Part shown: one piece after another, positions 1-10,537 of the stretch | Layout of the letters: every line of letters starts with the position of its first letter | How positions within the stretch are numbered: position 1 is the first letter of the stretch | Source: Branchipolynoe longqiensis | Lineage: Eukaryota; Annelida; Polychaeta; Phyllodocida; Polynoidae | Length of the DNA stretch: 64,000 bases | Direction of reading: 5' to 3' | Assembly (NCBI GenBank): GCA_030323885.1 | Contig: JASIRB010001090.1 | Location: 1-64,000 of the forward strand | Made by a program: the position numbers and the translations under genes | The notes under the pieces: model-generated | Seen by the model: the letters and a program-made list of their open reading frames with translations, nothing else | What the model was told of the DNA's origin: nothing | Databases searched by the model: none

Positions 1-90
1 TAGCGTATACGGCGTATGCTGACGTATATGACGTAACGCACCTACGCCGCCATACGCTCCCGCAAAAAACCCTAATGTGACAGCCCCTTA

Positions 91-866
91 AGGTCGAGGC
101 GGGTAACGTCGAGGCGGGTAACGTCGAGGCGGGTAATGTCGAGGCGGGTAACGTCGAGGCGGGTAACGTCAAGGTGGGTAATGTCGAGGCGGGTAACGTC
201 GAGGCGGGTAACATCGAGGCGGGTAACATCGAGGTGGGTAACATTGAGGCGGGTAACGTCGAGGCGGGTAACGTCGAGGCAGGTAACGTCGAGGTGGGTA
301 ACGTCGAGGCAGGTTACATCGAGGCGGGTAGCGTCGAGGCGGGTAATGTTGAGGCGGGTAATGTCGACTCGGGTAACGTCGAGGCGGGTAACGTCGCGCC
401 TCGAGGCGGGTAGCGTCGAGGCGGGTAAGGTCGAGGCGGGTAACGTCAAGGCACGTAACGTCGAGGCGGGTAACATTGAGGCGGGTAACGTCGAGGCGAG
501 TAACGTCGAGGCGGGTAACGTCAAGTTGGGTAACGTCGAGGCGGGTAATGTCGAGGCGGGTAACGTCGAGGCGGGTAACGTCGAGGCGGGTAACGTCGAG
601 GCGTGTAACGTCGAGGCAGGTAACATCGAGGCATGTAACGTCAAGGCGGGTAACGTCGAGGCGTGTAACGTCGAGGTGGGTAGCGTCAGGTCAGGTGAAG
701 TCGGGTCGAGTGAAGTCGGGTGGGGTGAAGTCGAGTCAGGTGAAGACGAGTCGGGTAAAATTGACCTGGGTAAAGCTGATCCGGGTAAAGCAGAGCCGTG
801 TAAAGCAGAGCCGGGTAAACCGGAGCCGTGTAAAGTAGAGCCGGGTAAAGCCCAGTCATCGAAGTA
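91..866. repeat. 15-bp minisatellite (GTCGAGGCGGGTAAC unit)
   Basis: About 50 contiguous 15-bp units with consensus GTCGAGGCGGGTAAC. The copies on the right drift toward GGTAAAGCNGAGCCG. All units point the same way. Because 15 is divisible by 3, every frame without a stop stays open, which produces long artificial ORFs on both strands. The unit is closely related to the GTAAAGTCGAGTCGG unit of the array at 4812-7215. The region before it (1-90) holds only a short CGTATACG-rich sequence and no recognisable gene. Confidence 0.95.
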
Positions 867-1001
867 ATATATAATAAATATCAGATTAATCACGAACGCT
901 TAACTATTCCTCCGCAAATTTATATTCGTATAATTCTTATACCTCAAATAATTATGCATTACAAAAAAAAGTAGTATGACATTCTTTAAAAAAAAAGTAT
1001 T

Positions 1002-1079
1002 GCAGTTCCAAGATTCGAACTGGTTACCCTCTGATCTTGAGACCAACACTCTTGCTATCTGAGCTACAGAGGAACTGCT
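1002..1079 (-). other. tRNA-like sequence, probably SINE head or tRNA pseudogene
   Basis: Read on the minus strand, this has a good A box (TAGCTCAGATAG) and a good B box (AGTTCGAATCT) with tRNA-like spacing. The two ends can form an 8-bp stem (GCAGTTCC with GGAACTGC). A run of nine or more T follows on the minus strand (A run at about 988-996), as at RNA polymerase III terminators. The stem register does not fit a normal cloverleaf: the D arm is offset from the acceptor, and the anticodon stem has mismatches around a CTCAAGA loop. A SINE head or decayed tRNA is therefore more likely than a working tRNA. Confidence 0.5.
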
Positions 1080-1524
1080 AAACCCAGAGGGGTCCAATTG
1101 GTGGGAGGTCCTGACAGCATGTGAATAATGAGCAAACAGTATGGATAGAAATAATCTGAAAACAATTAAAAAGTAAGGATAATAAATAAATCAATTTAAA
1201 TAAATATCACCACATCATCATTGACAAGCATGGTGTGGCTAGAGGGGCTGGTGGGGGTGTGGATTGCAGACCAGTGTTGCTGTGTGGGTATTGTTTTACT
1301 TTGTGTGTGTGGTTGGGGGGGGGGGAGGTGTCAGCTGGGGCAACCATGCATGACTACCACTAACCTGGTCTATATGGCTGGCAGGGTTACACCAACACAA
1401 AGAAGCTAGGGTGGGGATGCATCTGTAAACTGACTAACTGAAAAACTTAGTGGGGATGTGGGTCATGGTCATTGAGCCATGACTGTTGCCAAACCTTGTT
1501 TTTAAGTTTGAGGATAGGGGTACT
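1080..1524. other. No gene seen
   Basis: Unique-looking AT-rich then GT-rich DNA with a short poly-G run near 1315-1325. Short open frames here show no recognisable domain. Confidence 0.5.
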
Positions 1525-2030
1525 ACCAGTACCAGTATATCCATACATATATGTATATATATATATGCACATATATATGTCCATATATACACATACACAT
1601 ATATATATGCATATATATGTGTGTATATACATACCTACATGTATGTATGTGTATATATGTGCATATATACACATATATACACATACATGCACATATATAT
1701 GCGCATATATGTATATATGCATATATATGTGTATATATTTATATATGCGTATATATACGCATATATATGTGTATATATACATATATACATGTATATATGT
1801 GTATATATGCATATATATGCACATATATCCACATATATGCGTGTATATCACTATAGTTATGCCTATATATGCATATATATATGTATATGCATATATATAT
1901 ACATGTATATGTCTGTCTGTATATGCACATACACATATACTGCATGGTGGATATACCACACAGAGAGAAATCTCACTTTGCACCCACACCCACACACACA
2001 CCCACACACACACACCCAACACCCACACCC
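1525..2030. repeat. ATATGCACATA / CACACC simple repeat
   Basis: About 400 bp of interleaved TATA, TGCA and CATA words, nearly self-complementary, followed at 1980-2030 by a CACACC-type tract. The Tyr/Ile/Cys-rich frames that run through it on both strands are repeat artefacts. Confidence 0.93.
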
Positions 2031-2278
2031 AGCTCCAGAGGCCATCCTTGTGTAAGTAGACTGCTAAAACAACAACCCATCTGCCTGTGTAATAAAAACA
2101 GCACAATGTTATAGGCAAAATAAGATAATCTCTTTATTTTAATGTAGTTTTAATTGAATATTATGAACATACTATACACATGAGCATTTTCTTCACATGT
2201 ACTTTGAAGAGCTACTTATAGCCATTTTAATGATGTATTTTGTTAGGTTCCATCTTCAATATTAAAGTAGTGGCAGAC

Positions 2279-2690
2279 TGTGACAGGTCACCCCTATTGG
2301 TTTCTACATGTAAACTGGCTTGGTTTTTCAGAACGTCTTGCTTTTTCAAGACGTTTTGAAATCTAAGTCGTAGCCCCTACCTGGGCAGTGTGCTTAAACT
2401 GTCGACGCGCTGCTTTGTGGGTACAAATTAGCTATATAAGGCGACGCAGCAGTGGGTTCTGTCATTACGACCGGAGGAGCCATGAGACTTTGACCAGACT
2501 TTAAATTGGCCTCCCACCCACCCCACGTATGATATTGGTAGGGCCATAGCATCTCTAGCCTCGTTTATAAGCAATTGTGAGCTGACATTATGTAACCGGA
2601 CGTTTCAACCTTACCTTGATTAAAGTTACCATAATTATATTTGCTGTCTTCGTGTTTTTCCTGATTATCCAAACGCTATTCAGACATGGA
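2279..2690 (+). mobile_element. LTR-like segment with TATA box
   Basis: The segment starts with a small palindrome (GTGACAGGTCAC). It has a TATA-like sequence (GCTATATAAGGCG) at 2431-2443 and a CTCCCACCCACCCC word about 75 bp further on, like the words in the solo LTR-like units at 15384 and 23921. ATTAAAG near 2620 could serve as a poly(A) signal. It ends near TTCAGACA, followed by TGG. No second copy is seen in the window, so boundaries are uncertain. It lies just upstream of a tyrosine-recombinase remnant, which suggests a terminal or promoter segment of a retroelement. The 2031-2278 stretch before it holds nothing recognisable. Confidence 0.4.
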
Positions 2691-2761
2691 TTATCAAAAG
2701 GTACATGGCATAATAAATGTACCCAGATTAAATAGTATTTTAAGTTCTGTAATGACTTTAA

Positions 2762-3593
2762 CATAAATAAGAAATCTCCAAAACAATACGATCTGATGTT
2801 GTACCTCGCTTACCTATCAAATAGCCTCAGGTCACCAAGTGATGTGTATAATTACTTCAGTGGGGCTAAAACATATTCTGCTTATGGGGGGAAGAACTAA
2901 GGCGTTTAACTCATACTGCATTGGTCTGATAAAAAAGGGGGTTTCAAATGTAAAAGATGTCTCCGTTTTGAGAGCCTTTCCCCTGAAAGTAAAACATATC
3001 ATGCAAATTTTCAAGTTCTTTAAAAGACTAGACCCATATGGCCGTGTGTTAAATGTGGCACTGATAATAGGATACTTCACACTACTAAGACAATCCAATC
3101 TGTTTTTCTCGGAGTCCCCCTGTGATCCGGGGCACTATCTTACAGGCGATGACATATGTCTCCATGAGAGGTCCCTCAAGGTATGCGTACGGTCCACAAA
3201 AACGACACGCCGGCAAGGACAGACATACTACGTCTGTCTCCCGGGGATCCCTGGATCCAACTGTTGCCCCGTGCATCTCTCTGGAGGCAGTACGCAGCCG
3301 TAACCCCCATCTCTATGTCCGTACCAACCCTGTTGCTGTGTTCTGTGGAGCCTTTGACAGCTAAGATATTCCTGCTTGCCCTCAGATTGGCAAGTGATAA
3401 GTGCGGTCTCCAAGGTAAGAGGATTATGGCCCATAGTCTCAGACGGGGCGCAGCTAGAGAGTGTGCAGGAGCTGGAGTACCTCTGGAACAGGTCCAGGAA
3501 CTCAGCAACTGGCGGTTGTCATGCATCTACAACTACGTGAAGAAACATAGTTTTAAGACGGGTCCTTCAGCACTCGCTTCGCTATTTGGCTGA
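2762..3593 (+). pseudogene. DIRS-type tyrosine recombinase, C-terminal part, frameshifted
   Basis: This encodes the catalytic part of a retrotransposon tyrosine recombinase, the integrase of DIRS-order elements. Homology begins near 2762 with SPKQYDLMLYLAYL, similar to the recombinase of the element at 25709-33849. It continues in another frame through GYFTLLRQSNLFF, which carries the first catalytic Arg. After a further frameshift near 3270-3300 it gives AHSLRRGAAREC (the His-x-x-Arg box) and CIYNYVKKHS (the likely nucleophile Tyr), ending at a stop at 3591-3593. At least two frame changes make it a pseudogene. No reverse transcriptase lies upstream, so this is a truncated copy of the lineage seen at 7600-11830. 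Confidence 0.85.
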
Positions 3594-4152
3594 GTGTTGA
3601 AGCTCCCTTATTTGTTGCTTATGTGGATCGAACAGTACTTCTGAGCGGACTCTGATTGAAATATTATGTGTTCCTTAAATCTCATGCATATATGTTAACA
3701 TCTAGATTGTCTTCACAATATTGACGATTCCATTCGGGATGTAAAAATTTGATCCATTAATAAAATGTTAGTGGCCCACAAATGTGGTCCCTGTGTTCTG
3801 TTACTTAATTAGTAAAACAACATTAAAATATTAGTGCTTAATCATTATAAACCAGGTTCCCTTTGTTAGTTAGTGTGTTGCTATAATCAAACAACCACAT
3901 CACAATAGGGATATGTCGATTCAGCCATATGTGTATATGTAGGTCAGTAGCAGACCCTGTGTGACTGCACCCACAACCACACCCCCAGACACACACCCTT
4001 TACACTCATTCATATGTATTGGCCAGCTTCCTGGGGTTGGGGGTTAGTTAAGAGAGCGATAACTGTGAACATGTAAGACTAGGTTTATCAGCTGTATTAG
4101 TATCCATATTTGATCAATTAACATTATTGTCATTATTATTATGATCGTTGTT
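3594..4152. other. No gene seen
   Basis: AT-rich DNA downstream of the recombinase remnant, possibly its 3' region. A short ACATTATTGTCATTATTATT microsatellite lies at about 4121-4142, just before the hairpin unit. Confidence 0.5.
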
Positions 4153-4650
4153 CATGTTGGCTTGCCAACATAGGTAATTTGGGCACAAACAAGGAGTCTC
4201 CCCGGTGGCGTCCCCTGGGTTCGAATCCAAAACCAAACCCTACTGGATTTCCCATGAAACCATGCCCTCGCAAGACCCGTGACATCACGCCCAACCCATC
4301 CTCGCAAACCGCCGCCCACCAAACAGCACTTCCACCACGGCAGCCGGATGAGCAACTCACCACCAACTCAGCCGCCGACCCACCCTACAAATAACGAACA
4401 CACAAACGCAAAGGGTTGAGGGCCTGGATTGAGTTCCAACTTGATCTGAAGCTTATGACATTTGACTCATTACTCACTACTATCCTCTTGTTATCATACC
4501 TCCTGATCTGCAAGGGTCCATTTAACAGTTCTTTGCCTTGACATTTGAATCATTATTATATGCTATTGTTCTACATCTTGACTGTTCTACACCTTCCTAA
4601 TCCTAAGAAATCCGATTCAAAGAGCTGCTTGTTCGTGTCATAAATTATAA
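4153..4650 (+). repeat. Solo hairpin-plus-TIR LTR-like unit (U1)
   Basis: The unit begins with the hairpin CATGTTGGCTTGCCAACATA followed by GGTAATTT. The sequence after the hairpin (AATTTGGGCACAAACAAGG) is an imperfect inverted match to the end near 4615-4650 (CTTGTTCGTGTCATAAATT). The interior is C-rich at 4200-4390 and has no coding potential. ATT/GTC trinucleotide tracts flank both sides. The same layout of hairpin, GTAATT and terminal inverted repeat occurs at 8885, 11450, 15384, 23921 and 47834, and at the split direct repeats of the element at 25709-33849. Confidence 0.55.
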
Positions 4651-4765
4651 TTATTGCCATTATTATTATTTTTGATTTATATAATAATCATTAATGTCAG
4701 TATTAATGAAATTATTATCGCTATTAATATTGTTATTGTCATTAATAGTACTCACGCGGAAATGG
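4651..4765. repeat. ATT/GTC trinucleotide-like tract
   Basis: Irregular ATTATTATT / ATTGTC / ATTAATG words. Similar tracts occur at 4121-4142, 7600-7680, 7795-7835, 11415-11440 and 11830-11885, usually next to hairpin units or GC-rich blocks. Confidence 0.75.
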
Positions 4766-4811
4766 TGAACACACCGAATGCATCTGGGAAGCATAACAAA
4801 ATTGATATATA

Positions 4812-7215
4812 TATTACCCGACCTCACTTTACCCAGCCTCACTTTACCCGACCTCAGTTTACCCAATCTCTCTTTATCCGACCTCACTTTACCTGACCTT
4901 ACTATACACAACCTCACTTTACCTGATCTCACTTTACCCAACCTGACTTTCCCCGACCTCAGTTTACCTGACTCGACTTTGCCGGACTCGCCTTTACCCA
5001 ACTTGCCTTTACCTCACTTTACCTGACCTGAATTTACCCTACCTGACTTTACCCGACTCGACTTTACCCGGCTTGACTTTACCCAACTCGAGTTGACCCG
5101 ATTCTACTTTGCCTGACCCTACTTTACCTGACTCTACTTTGCCTGAATCTACTTTATCCAACTCTACTTTACCCAACTCTACTTTACCTGACTCTACTTT
5201 ACCTGACTCTACTTTACCTGACTCTAGTTTACCCAACTCTACATTAGCCAACTCTACTTTACCTGACTACTTCATCCAACTCTACTTTTCCGGACCCTAC
5301 TTTACCCGGCTCGACTTTACCAGAGTCGAGTCGGGTAAAGTCGAGTCAGGTAAAGTCAGGTAGGGTAAAGTGAGGTCCGGTAATGTGAGGTTGGATAAAG
5401 TGAGGTCGGGTAAAGTGAGGTTGGGTAAAGTCACATCGGGTAAAGACTAGTCATGTAAAGTCGAGTCAGGGTAACTAGCGTCGAGTAAAGTGAGGTCGGG
5501 TAAAGTTAGGTCGGGTAAAGTGAAGTCAGGAAAAGTGAGGTCGGGTAAAGTGAGGTCGGGTAATGTCAGGCAGGGTAAAAGTCTGGTATGGTAAAGTCAG
5601 GTAAGGTAAAGTCGGGTTGGGTAAAGTCGATTCCGGTAAAGTAGAGTCGGGTGAAGTAGAGTCGGGTTAAGTAGAGTCGGGTAAAGTAGAGTTGGGTAAA
5701 GTAGAGTCGGTTAAAGTAGAGTCGGGTAAAGTAGAGTTGGGTAAAGTAAAGTCGGTAAAGTAGAGGCGGGTAAAGTAGAGGCGGATAAAGTAGAGTTGGG
5801 TAAAGTAGAGTTGGGTAAAGTCAATTCTGGTAAAGTCGAGTATAGTAAAGTAAAGTCGGGTAAAGTCGAGTAGGGTAAAGTCGAGTAGGGTAAAGTTGAG
5901 TTGGGTAAATTTGAGTTGGGTAAAGTACAGTCGGTAAAGTAGAGGCGGGTAAAGTATAGGCGGATAAAGTAGAGTTGGGTAAGGTAGAGTTGGGTAAGGT
6001 AAATTTGTGTAAAGTCGAGTACAGTAAAGTAAAGTCGAGTAGGGTAAAGTCGAGTAGGGTAAAGTCGAGTCAGCTAATGTCGAGTTGGGTAAAGTTGAGT
6101 CGGGTAAAGTCGAGTCTGGTAAAGTGAGGACAGGTAAAGTGAGGTCGGGTAAAGTGAGGTCGGGTAAAGTTAGGTCAGGTAAACTTAGGTCAGGTAAAGT
6201 CAGGTCAGGTAAAATATGGTCGGGTAAAGTCAGGTAGGGTAAAGTCAGGCAGGGTAAAGTCAGGTAGGGTAAAGTCTGGTTGGGTAAAGTCGATTCTGGT
6301 ATAGTAGAGTCAGGTGAAGTAGAGTTGGCTTAACTAGAGTAGGGTAAAATAGAGTTGGGTAAAGTAGAGTCAGTTAAAGTAGAGTCGGTGAAGTACATTC
6401 GGTAAAGTAGAGGTGGGTAAAGTATAGGCGGATAAAGTAGAGTTGGGTAAAGTAGAGTCCGGTTAAGTAAATTCGGGTAAAGTCAAGTATGGTATAATCA
6501 AGTCAGGTAAAGTCAAGTGGGGTAAAGTCAAGCAGGGTAAAGTCAAGTAGGGTAAAGTCAAGTCGGGTAAGGTGGAGTCTGGTAAAGTTGAGTCGGCTAA
6601 GGCTGAGTCGGGTAAAGTCGAGTCGGGTAAAGTGAGGTCGGGTAAAGTGAGGTTGTGTAAAGTTAGTCAGGTGAAATAAGGTCGGGTAAAGTCAGGTCGT
6701 GTAAAATTAGGTCGGGTAATGTCAGGTAGGTTAAAAGTCAGGGCGGGTAAAGCTAGGCAGGGTAAAGTCTGGTAGGGTAAAGTCAGGTAGGGTAAAGTCT
6801 GGTAGGGTAAAGTCAGGTAGGGTAAAGTCTGGTCGGGTAAAGTTGATTCTAATAAATTAGAGTCAGGTGAAGTAGAGTCGGGTTAAGTAGAGTCGGGTAA
6901 AGTAGAGTCGGGTAAAGTAGAGTTGGATAAAGTAGAGTCTGGTAAAGTAGAGTTGGGTAAAGTCGAGTCAGGTATAGTGAGGTCGGGTAAAGTGAGCCCG
7001 GGTAATGTTAGGTCAGGTAAAGTCAGGCAGGTAAAATAAGTCCGGGTAAAGTCAGGTCGGGTAAAGTCAGGTCGGGTAACGTCGATTCCGGTAAAGTAGC
7101 GTCGGGTAAAGTAGAGTCAGGTATAGTAGAGTTGGGTAAAGTAGAGTAGGGTAAAGTTGAGTCGTGTAAAGTCGATTCAGGTAATGTCAAGTCGGGTAAA
7201 GTCGAGTCGGGTATA
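4812..7215. repeat. 15-bp minisatellite with one head-to-head strand switch
   Basis: From 4812 to about 5320 the 15-bp unit reads as CGACTTTACCCGACT. From about 5321 to 7215 it reads as its reverse complement, GGTAAAGTCGAGTCG. The switch is sharp: TCGACTTTACC is followed directly by AGAGTCGAGTC. The arms are unequal, about 510 bp and 1.9 kb. Units differ mainly at the GTCGAG positions (AGAG, TGAG, CAGG variants), and several carry one-base indels. Frames through it are artefacts. Confidence 0.95.
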
Positions 7216-7309
7216 GAGAGTTTAATTATGCAAATCAGATGCTTGCCAGATCATTCAGTGTCTTCACTATTTCGGCATGAGTACCGCATGCCGTAATTAC
7301 ACCTCAACT

Positions 7310-7545
7310 CACAACTAAGTCCTCTGAGTGTGAAGGTCTCATGGCTTATACCACTTGGAATAGGTGTGAGGGTGGATTGGATTTGGTATATCAATGCCAG
7401 TGTCACAGTGTACTACACAGACACCTCTGAATGCACATACTTACCCATGGGTCAGCTTGTTATTAGCAAATGGAGGATTACTGTGCAACATTTGATGCAG
7501 TCATCCATACAACTTACTCTTAAGTAACATCGGTACATTCTTCAC
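7310..7545 (+). repeat. Dispersed repeat shared with 22900-23125
   Basis: TGAGTGTGAAGG, AGGTGTGAGGGTGGATTGG and ACTACACAGACACCTCTGAA have diverged counterparts in the same order at 22900-23125. Another related segment lies inverted at 23310-23480. No coding capacity is evident. It may be part of a DNA element, but no ends are visible here. Confidence 0.65.
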
Positions 7546-7599
7546 TTTATATTATTTGTTTTATTGTTATTGCTATAGGTCGAGAATAATTATATTGGT

Positions 7600-7850
7600 G
7601 AGTGTATGTCAATAATAATTATTATAATAATGTCAATAATTATGACGATAATAATGGCATTAATAATTACGTTAATAATGTCCGGTCGCCCTCTCGGCCT
7701 CCCCGCCCCCCTACCTCCCTCTCCCCCCCCCCCCCGCTTTCCCTTGGCGCTTGGTGGGGCGGGGCCGGCGGGGGCATGCAGCGGGGAGAACGATGACAAT
7801 AATAATAATTACAATAATAATGACAATAATATTCAAAACCAGACACAGAT
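7600..7850. repeat. Trinucleotide tract flanking a GC-rich block
   Basis: ATAATAATTATT-type words (7600-7680), then a GC-rich block with a poly-C run (7683-7790), then ATGACAATAATAATAATT (from 7792). The order GGCGGGGC, then GAACGATGACAATAATAATA, matches 11370-11438 in the same orientation, so the two blocks bracket the DIRS-type element as direct repeats. Confidence 0.7.
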
Positions 7851-8101
7851 AATCACTTTTGGGGATAATAAATTTATTAATCAGGCTTAACAGCTTAATA
7901 CATTTTTACAAGAGCCTTTATAGTTATATCACTGGATAACATATTAATTGAAGCTTCATTCATCAGTACAGATGATTCTAGTAGCTTTTATCTATTCTAT
8001 ATGCCCAGGTAGTACAACCAAGAAATTAGATAGAGATTCTACTTATCATTACTTATATGCAGGTTACCAGACACTAGCTAGTTAGGATTATATATAGTTA
8101 G

Positions 8102-8880
8102 TTATATATTAATGAAGATTGACAAAGTTCTTGGTAATTGAAGACATGAGACATCATTTAAGGGTTGATCGGGGTCATACTGTCGAAGCACACCTGGCAC
8201 AAACACACACTCACACTTGCAATACCGTTTTACACATTCAGGCATGGGAAAATAATAAGACCATCTAGCTCTCAGGCAAATTGGGACGAGAGCTGATGGT
8301 CCTTTCCTAACGAGTTTTTTATTTACATAATTGAAGACACTATTCGATTTCCATTGTCCCAGTGTCCTAATGCAGTCCAAAGGCATCCCCACTTCCTGTG
8401 CTGCCCCTCGACGAAGACTGTGGGATGTTACCAACGGCCACCATCGTAGATCAGCAGCCTTCAGTTCTATCCGCATGCATTTCGTGAAGATTCGGCCAGT
8501 CAGTGGGGTCCCGTTCAACAGTACGAATGCTGGGGCACCCTTATGCACCCGGAAGGTGCGGCAGTATTTATGGAATTAGGCACCCAAGGCAGTTCGATGT
8601 GGTAGATGTCCTCTGGTCTGCATGTGGTTTTGGTGCTTCTGATTTTCACCGTCAAGTATGCCACCTGAGCATTGATGTCACTCCCAAGCAGCATATGACC
8701 GCCATCCCCCAGAATCTTGGAATAAAATAAATTGGACTGTCTTACCAAGCATGTATATCCTATTAACAAAGCAGCAATTAACACCAGACCATCTGTACCA
8801 ATTTTCCTGAATTTTAATACAATTATTTTAATATGCTTAATCTTTAATAGAAACGCTCGCTCTATTAACAGTGGTGTCTT
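8102..8880 (-). pseudogene. Tyrosine recombinase, C-terminal catalytic part
   Basis: Minus-strand frames read GYTCLVRQSNLFYSK (first catalytic Arg), then after a frame change SHSLRRGAAQEVG (His-x-x-Arg) and NSVFNYVNKKL (nucleophile Tyr). Homology extends upstream to about 8880 (ERAFLLKIKHIKII), matching the same part of the copy at 2762-3593. The catalytic residues survive, but the gene is frameshifted at about 8520-8560 and cut from its N-terminal half by insertions at 8885-9655. Confidence 0.85.
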
Positions 8881-8884
8881 TTAA

Positions 8885-9126
8885 TTTACGAGACGGAGAC
8901 AGAGGTTTTGGTAACTGCCCGTGGCGCCACCTAGAGGAATTCCAGGAACTACGTTATGCTTGTAGCATGTCACAGGATTTCTTCTAGATGGCGCCACCGC
9001 GCCGGGAGAACCGCTAGTCAATGGAGGAGATCCCAGCCGTCGGTCCGGGGCCTATCTATATGCTGGTGTAAGTCAGTTTGTGTGGTTCCCGTCTCCGCCG
9101 AAAATTACCAATGTTACACATAACAT
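8885..9126 (-). repeat. Solo hairpin-plus-TIR unit inserted in the recombinase (U2)
   Basis: On the minus strand the unit starts with the hairpin ATGTTATGTGTAACAT, then GGTAATTTTCGGCGGAGACG. It ends near 8885 with CTGTCTCCGTCTCGTAAATT, which is an inverted match to that start. It is about 240 bp, has an internal GTGGCGCCAC palindrome, and carries no ORF. It lies between the two halves of a recombinase gene, so it was inserted there or was brought in by recombination. Confidence 0.5.
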
Positions 9127-9183
9127 CCACAATTTAAATATACCGCTTTTTAGCACCGACAACGCATAACAGTCAAAGGCATT

Positions 9184-9655
9184 GTTGCGGTTTCCCAGGG
9201 ACACCAGTTTGCGAGGGACACATCGCTTCTACACATGCGTCAAAATCGAAGAGCATCACCACTAACCTTATAAATTTAATATAATGTTTTTGGTAAAGAT
9301 GTTTTCTATATGTGTACCAAACGATTTGTTTCTTGATTGTGTAATTTGAGAGATATTTGACTTCTTCTGTATTATCTGTATGAAGATTGCTCAGGACCAT
9401 TGACAATGCCTTGAGTTTGATGGTACGTGCAGTGCAAAACATTAGTTTTATTCAAAATTAATAGAATTCAAGAACCCTAAGCGTATAAATTTAATATAGT
9501 CTTTATGGTAAAGATGTTTTCTATATGTGTACCAAGCGATTTGTTTCTAGATGGTGTAATTTGGGAGATATTTGACTTCTTCTGTATGAAGATTTGCTCA
9601 CGGCCGTTAACAATGCATTTGAATGGAAGTGTCCCTGGCAAACTGGTGTCCCTCG
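9184..9655. mobile_element. MITE-like element, family K copy 1
   Basis: The ends are inverted: GGGACACCAGTTTGCGAGGG at left, and CCCTGGCAAACTGGTGTCCC at right. The interior repeats a motif of about 200 bp (TTGTTTCTAGATGGTGTAATTT and GAAGATTGCTCA...CCATTGACAATGC) twice in tandem. Related elements are at 54927-55419 (same ends) and 33927-34555 (same core, different ends). It interrupts the recombinase reading frame of the surrounding DIRS-type element. No protein is encoded. Confidence 0.75.
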
Positions 9656-9957
9656 GAATCCGCATCAGCATCACAGTTTCCCCTTAACAATTTCACCAAT
9701 ATTCTCGCTCCGCTTATATCATTTTTAATTGCTCTTTCTGTCTTTAATTTGTCATTTAGATATAAAGCATACAACATTACCGTTTTAAGTTTCGTTTTTT
9801 TAGGGTTATCTTGTTGTTTCTTACAAAACTTGAAATATTCCCCAAATTGTACCCTCTTATTTTTCCATGTTCCCTCTGACAGTCCCGCCTTGAAATATTC
9901 GCTTAGCTTATTTACTAATGCGATGTTGTAAGCTGCAACTTGATAAAGGCAAATCAA
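9656..9957 (-). pseudogene. Tyrosine recombinase, N-terminal SAM-like part
   Basis: The minus-strand frame contains LSEYFKAGLSEGTWKNKRVQ and FGEYFKFCKKQ, then KTVMLYALYLNDKLKTERAI, typical of the helical N-terminal arm-binding and SAM-like region of retrotransposon tyrosine recombinases. It breaks off at about 9660, where the MITE begins, and the catalytic half resumes at 8880. It lies just downstream of the RNase H remnant, as expected for a DIRS-type element. Confidence 0.65.
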
Positions 9958-10131
9958 TTAGCAACGAGTAAGCTTATAAATATAGATAAAATACATCATC
10001 CGTGTGAGAAACATTTATGCTAGTTAATAGTGGGTCTCGACACAATTTGTCTGCTACTAATTTTGCTTTAGGATCAAAGAACAATCTACTAAGGGCATAT
10101 GTTAGCACCAAGTCCTTCCCAGGCTTGTGAA

Positions 10132-10497
10132 TCACCTACACCTCACAGCTGTTAACAGCTGCAAATCGCCAGATCTTCCTGGCACAGGCACACAAGACTG
10201 GGTCTTTCCCAGCCCCAGAAGACAACACCTGTTGTCAGTATTGATAATCATTATGAAGTCCTGGGGATTTTTTGGAGATAGATTTTGCAATGCTACTACT
10301 AAGTTAATAGCTTCAAACTGTGCCATGTGAAAATAATTATTGAAGAAATCATTGGAATATAGTTCAGAAAAATAATGCGACCCACTGAATGCTCCACCTC
10401 CTAACAACGATGAGTCGCATTCAATGATCCACTTCTTCTTGGGGAAATGCCTTAATACAATTAGCCCATTACTCCCTCTTGCAATACGTAAAACCAA
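10132..10497 (-). pseudogene. RNase H domain of DIRS-type polyprotein
   Basis: The minus-strand frame reads WIIECDSSLLGGGAFSGS (first acidic residue), FEAINLVVALQNL (catalytic Glu) and MIINTDNRCCLLGL (third acidic residue), the order expected in retroelement RNase H. It follows the reverse transcriptase on the same strand and has matching counterparts at 27620-27660 and 60800-60860. The domain's end is out of frame (near 10190-10140). Confidence 0.85.
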
Positions 10498-10537
10498 GCT
10501 ATGTCTCTGACTAAATCCTCACTAACCAACATTTTTC

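Noticed and set aside
72..893. Long ORFs on both strands in the first minisatellite
   Set aside because: The unit is 15 bp, so frames stay open by arithmetic; the residues repeat every five codons with no domain.
1002..1079. Functional tRNA gene
   Set aside because: A and B boxes are good, but acceptor and D-arm register and the anticodon stem do not form a proper cloverleaf.
1447..2118. Tyr/Ile/Cys-rich ORFs on both strands
   Set aside because: They are translations of TATATGCACA-type simple repeat.
2762..3593. Prokaryotic phage integrase or integron integrase
   Set aside because: The recombinases lie next to YLDD reverse transcriptases and RNase H in other copies here, which identifies DIRS-order retrotransposons.
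4812..7215. CRISPR-like array
   Set aside because: Units are contiguous with no unique spacers, and the surrounding DNA is eukaryotic.
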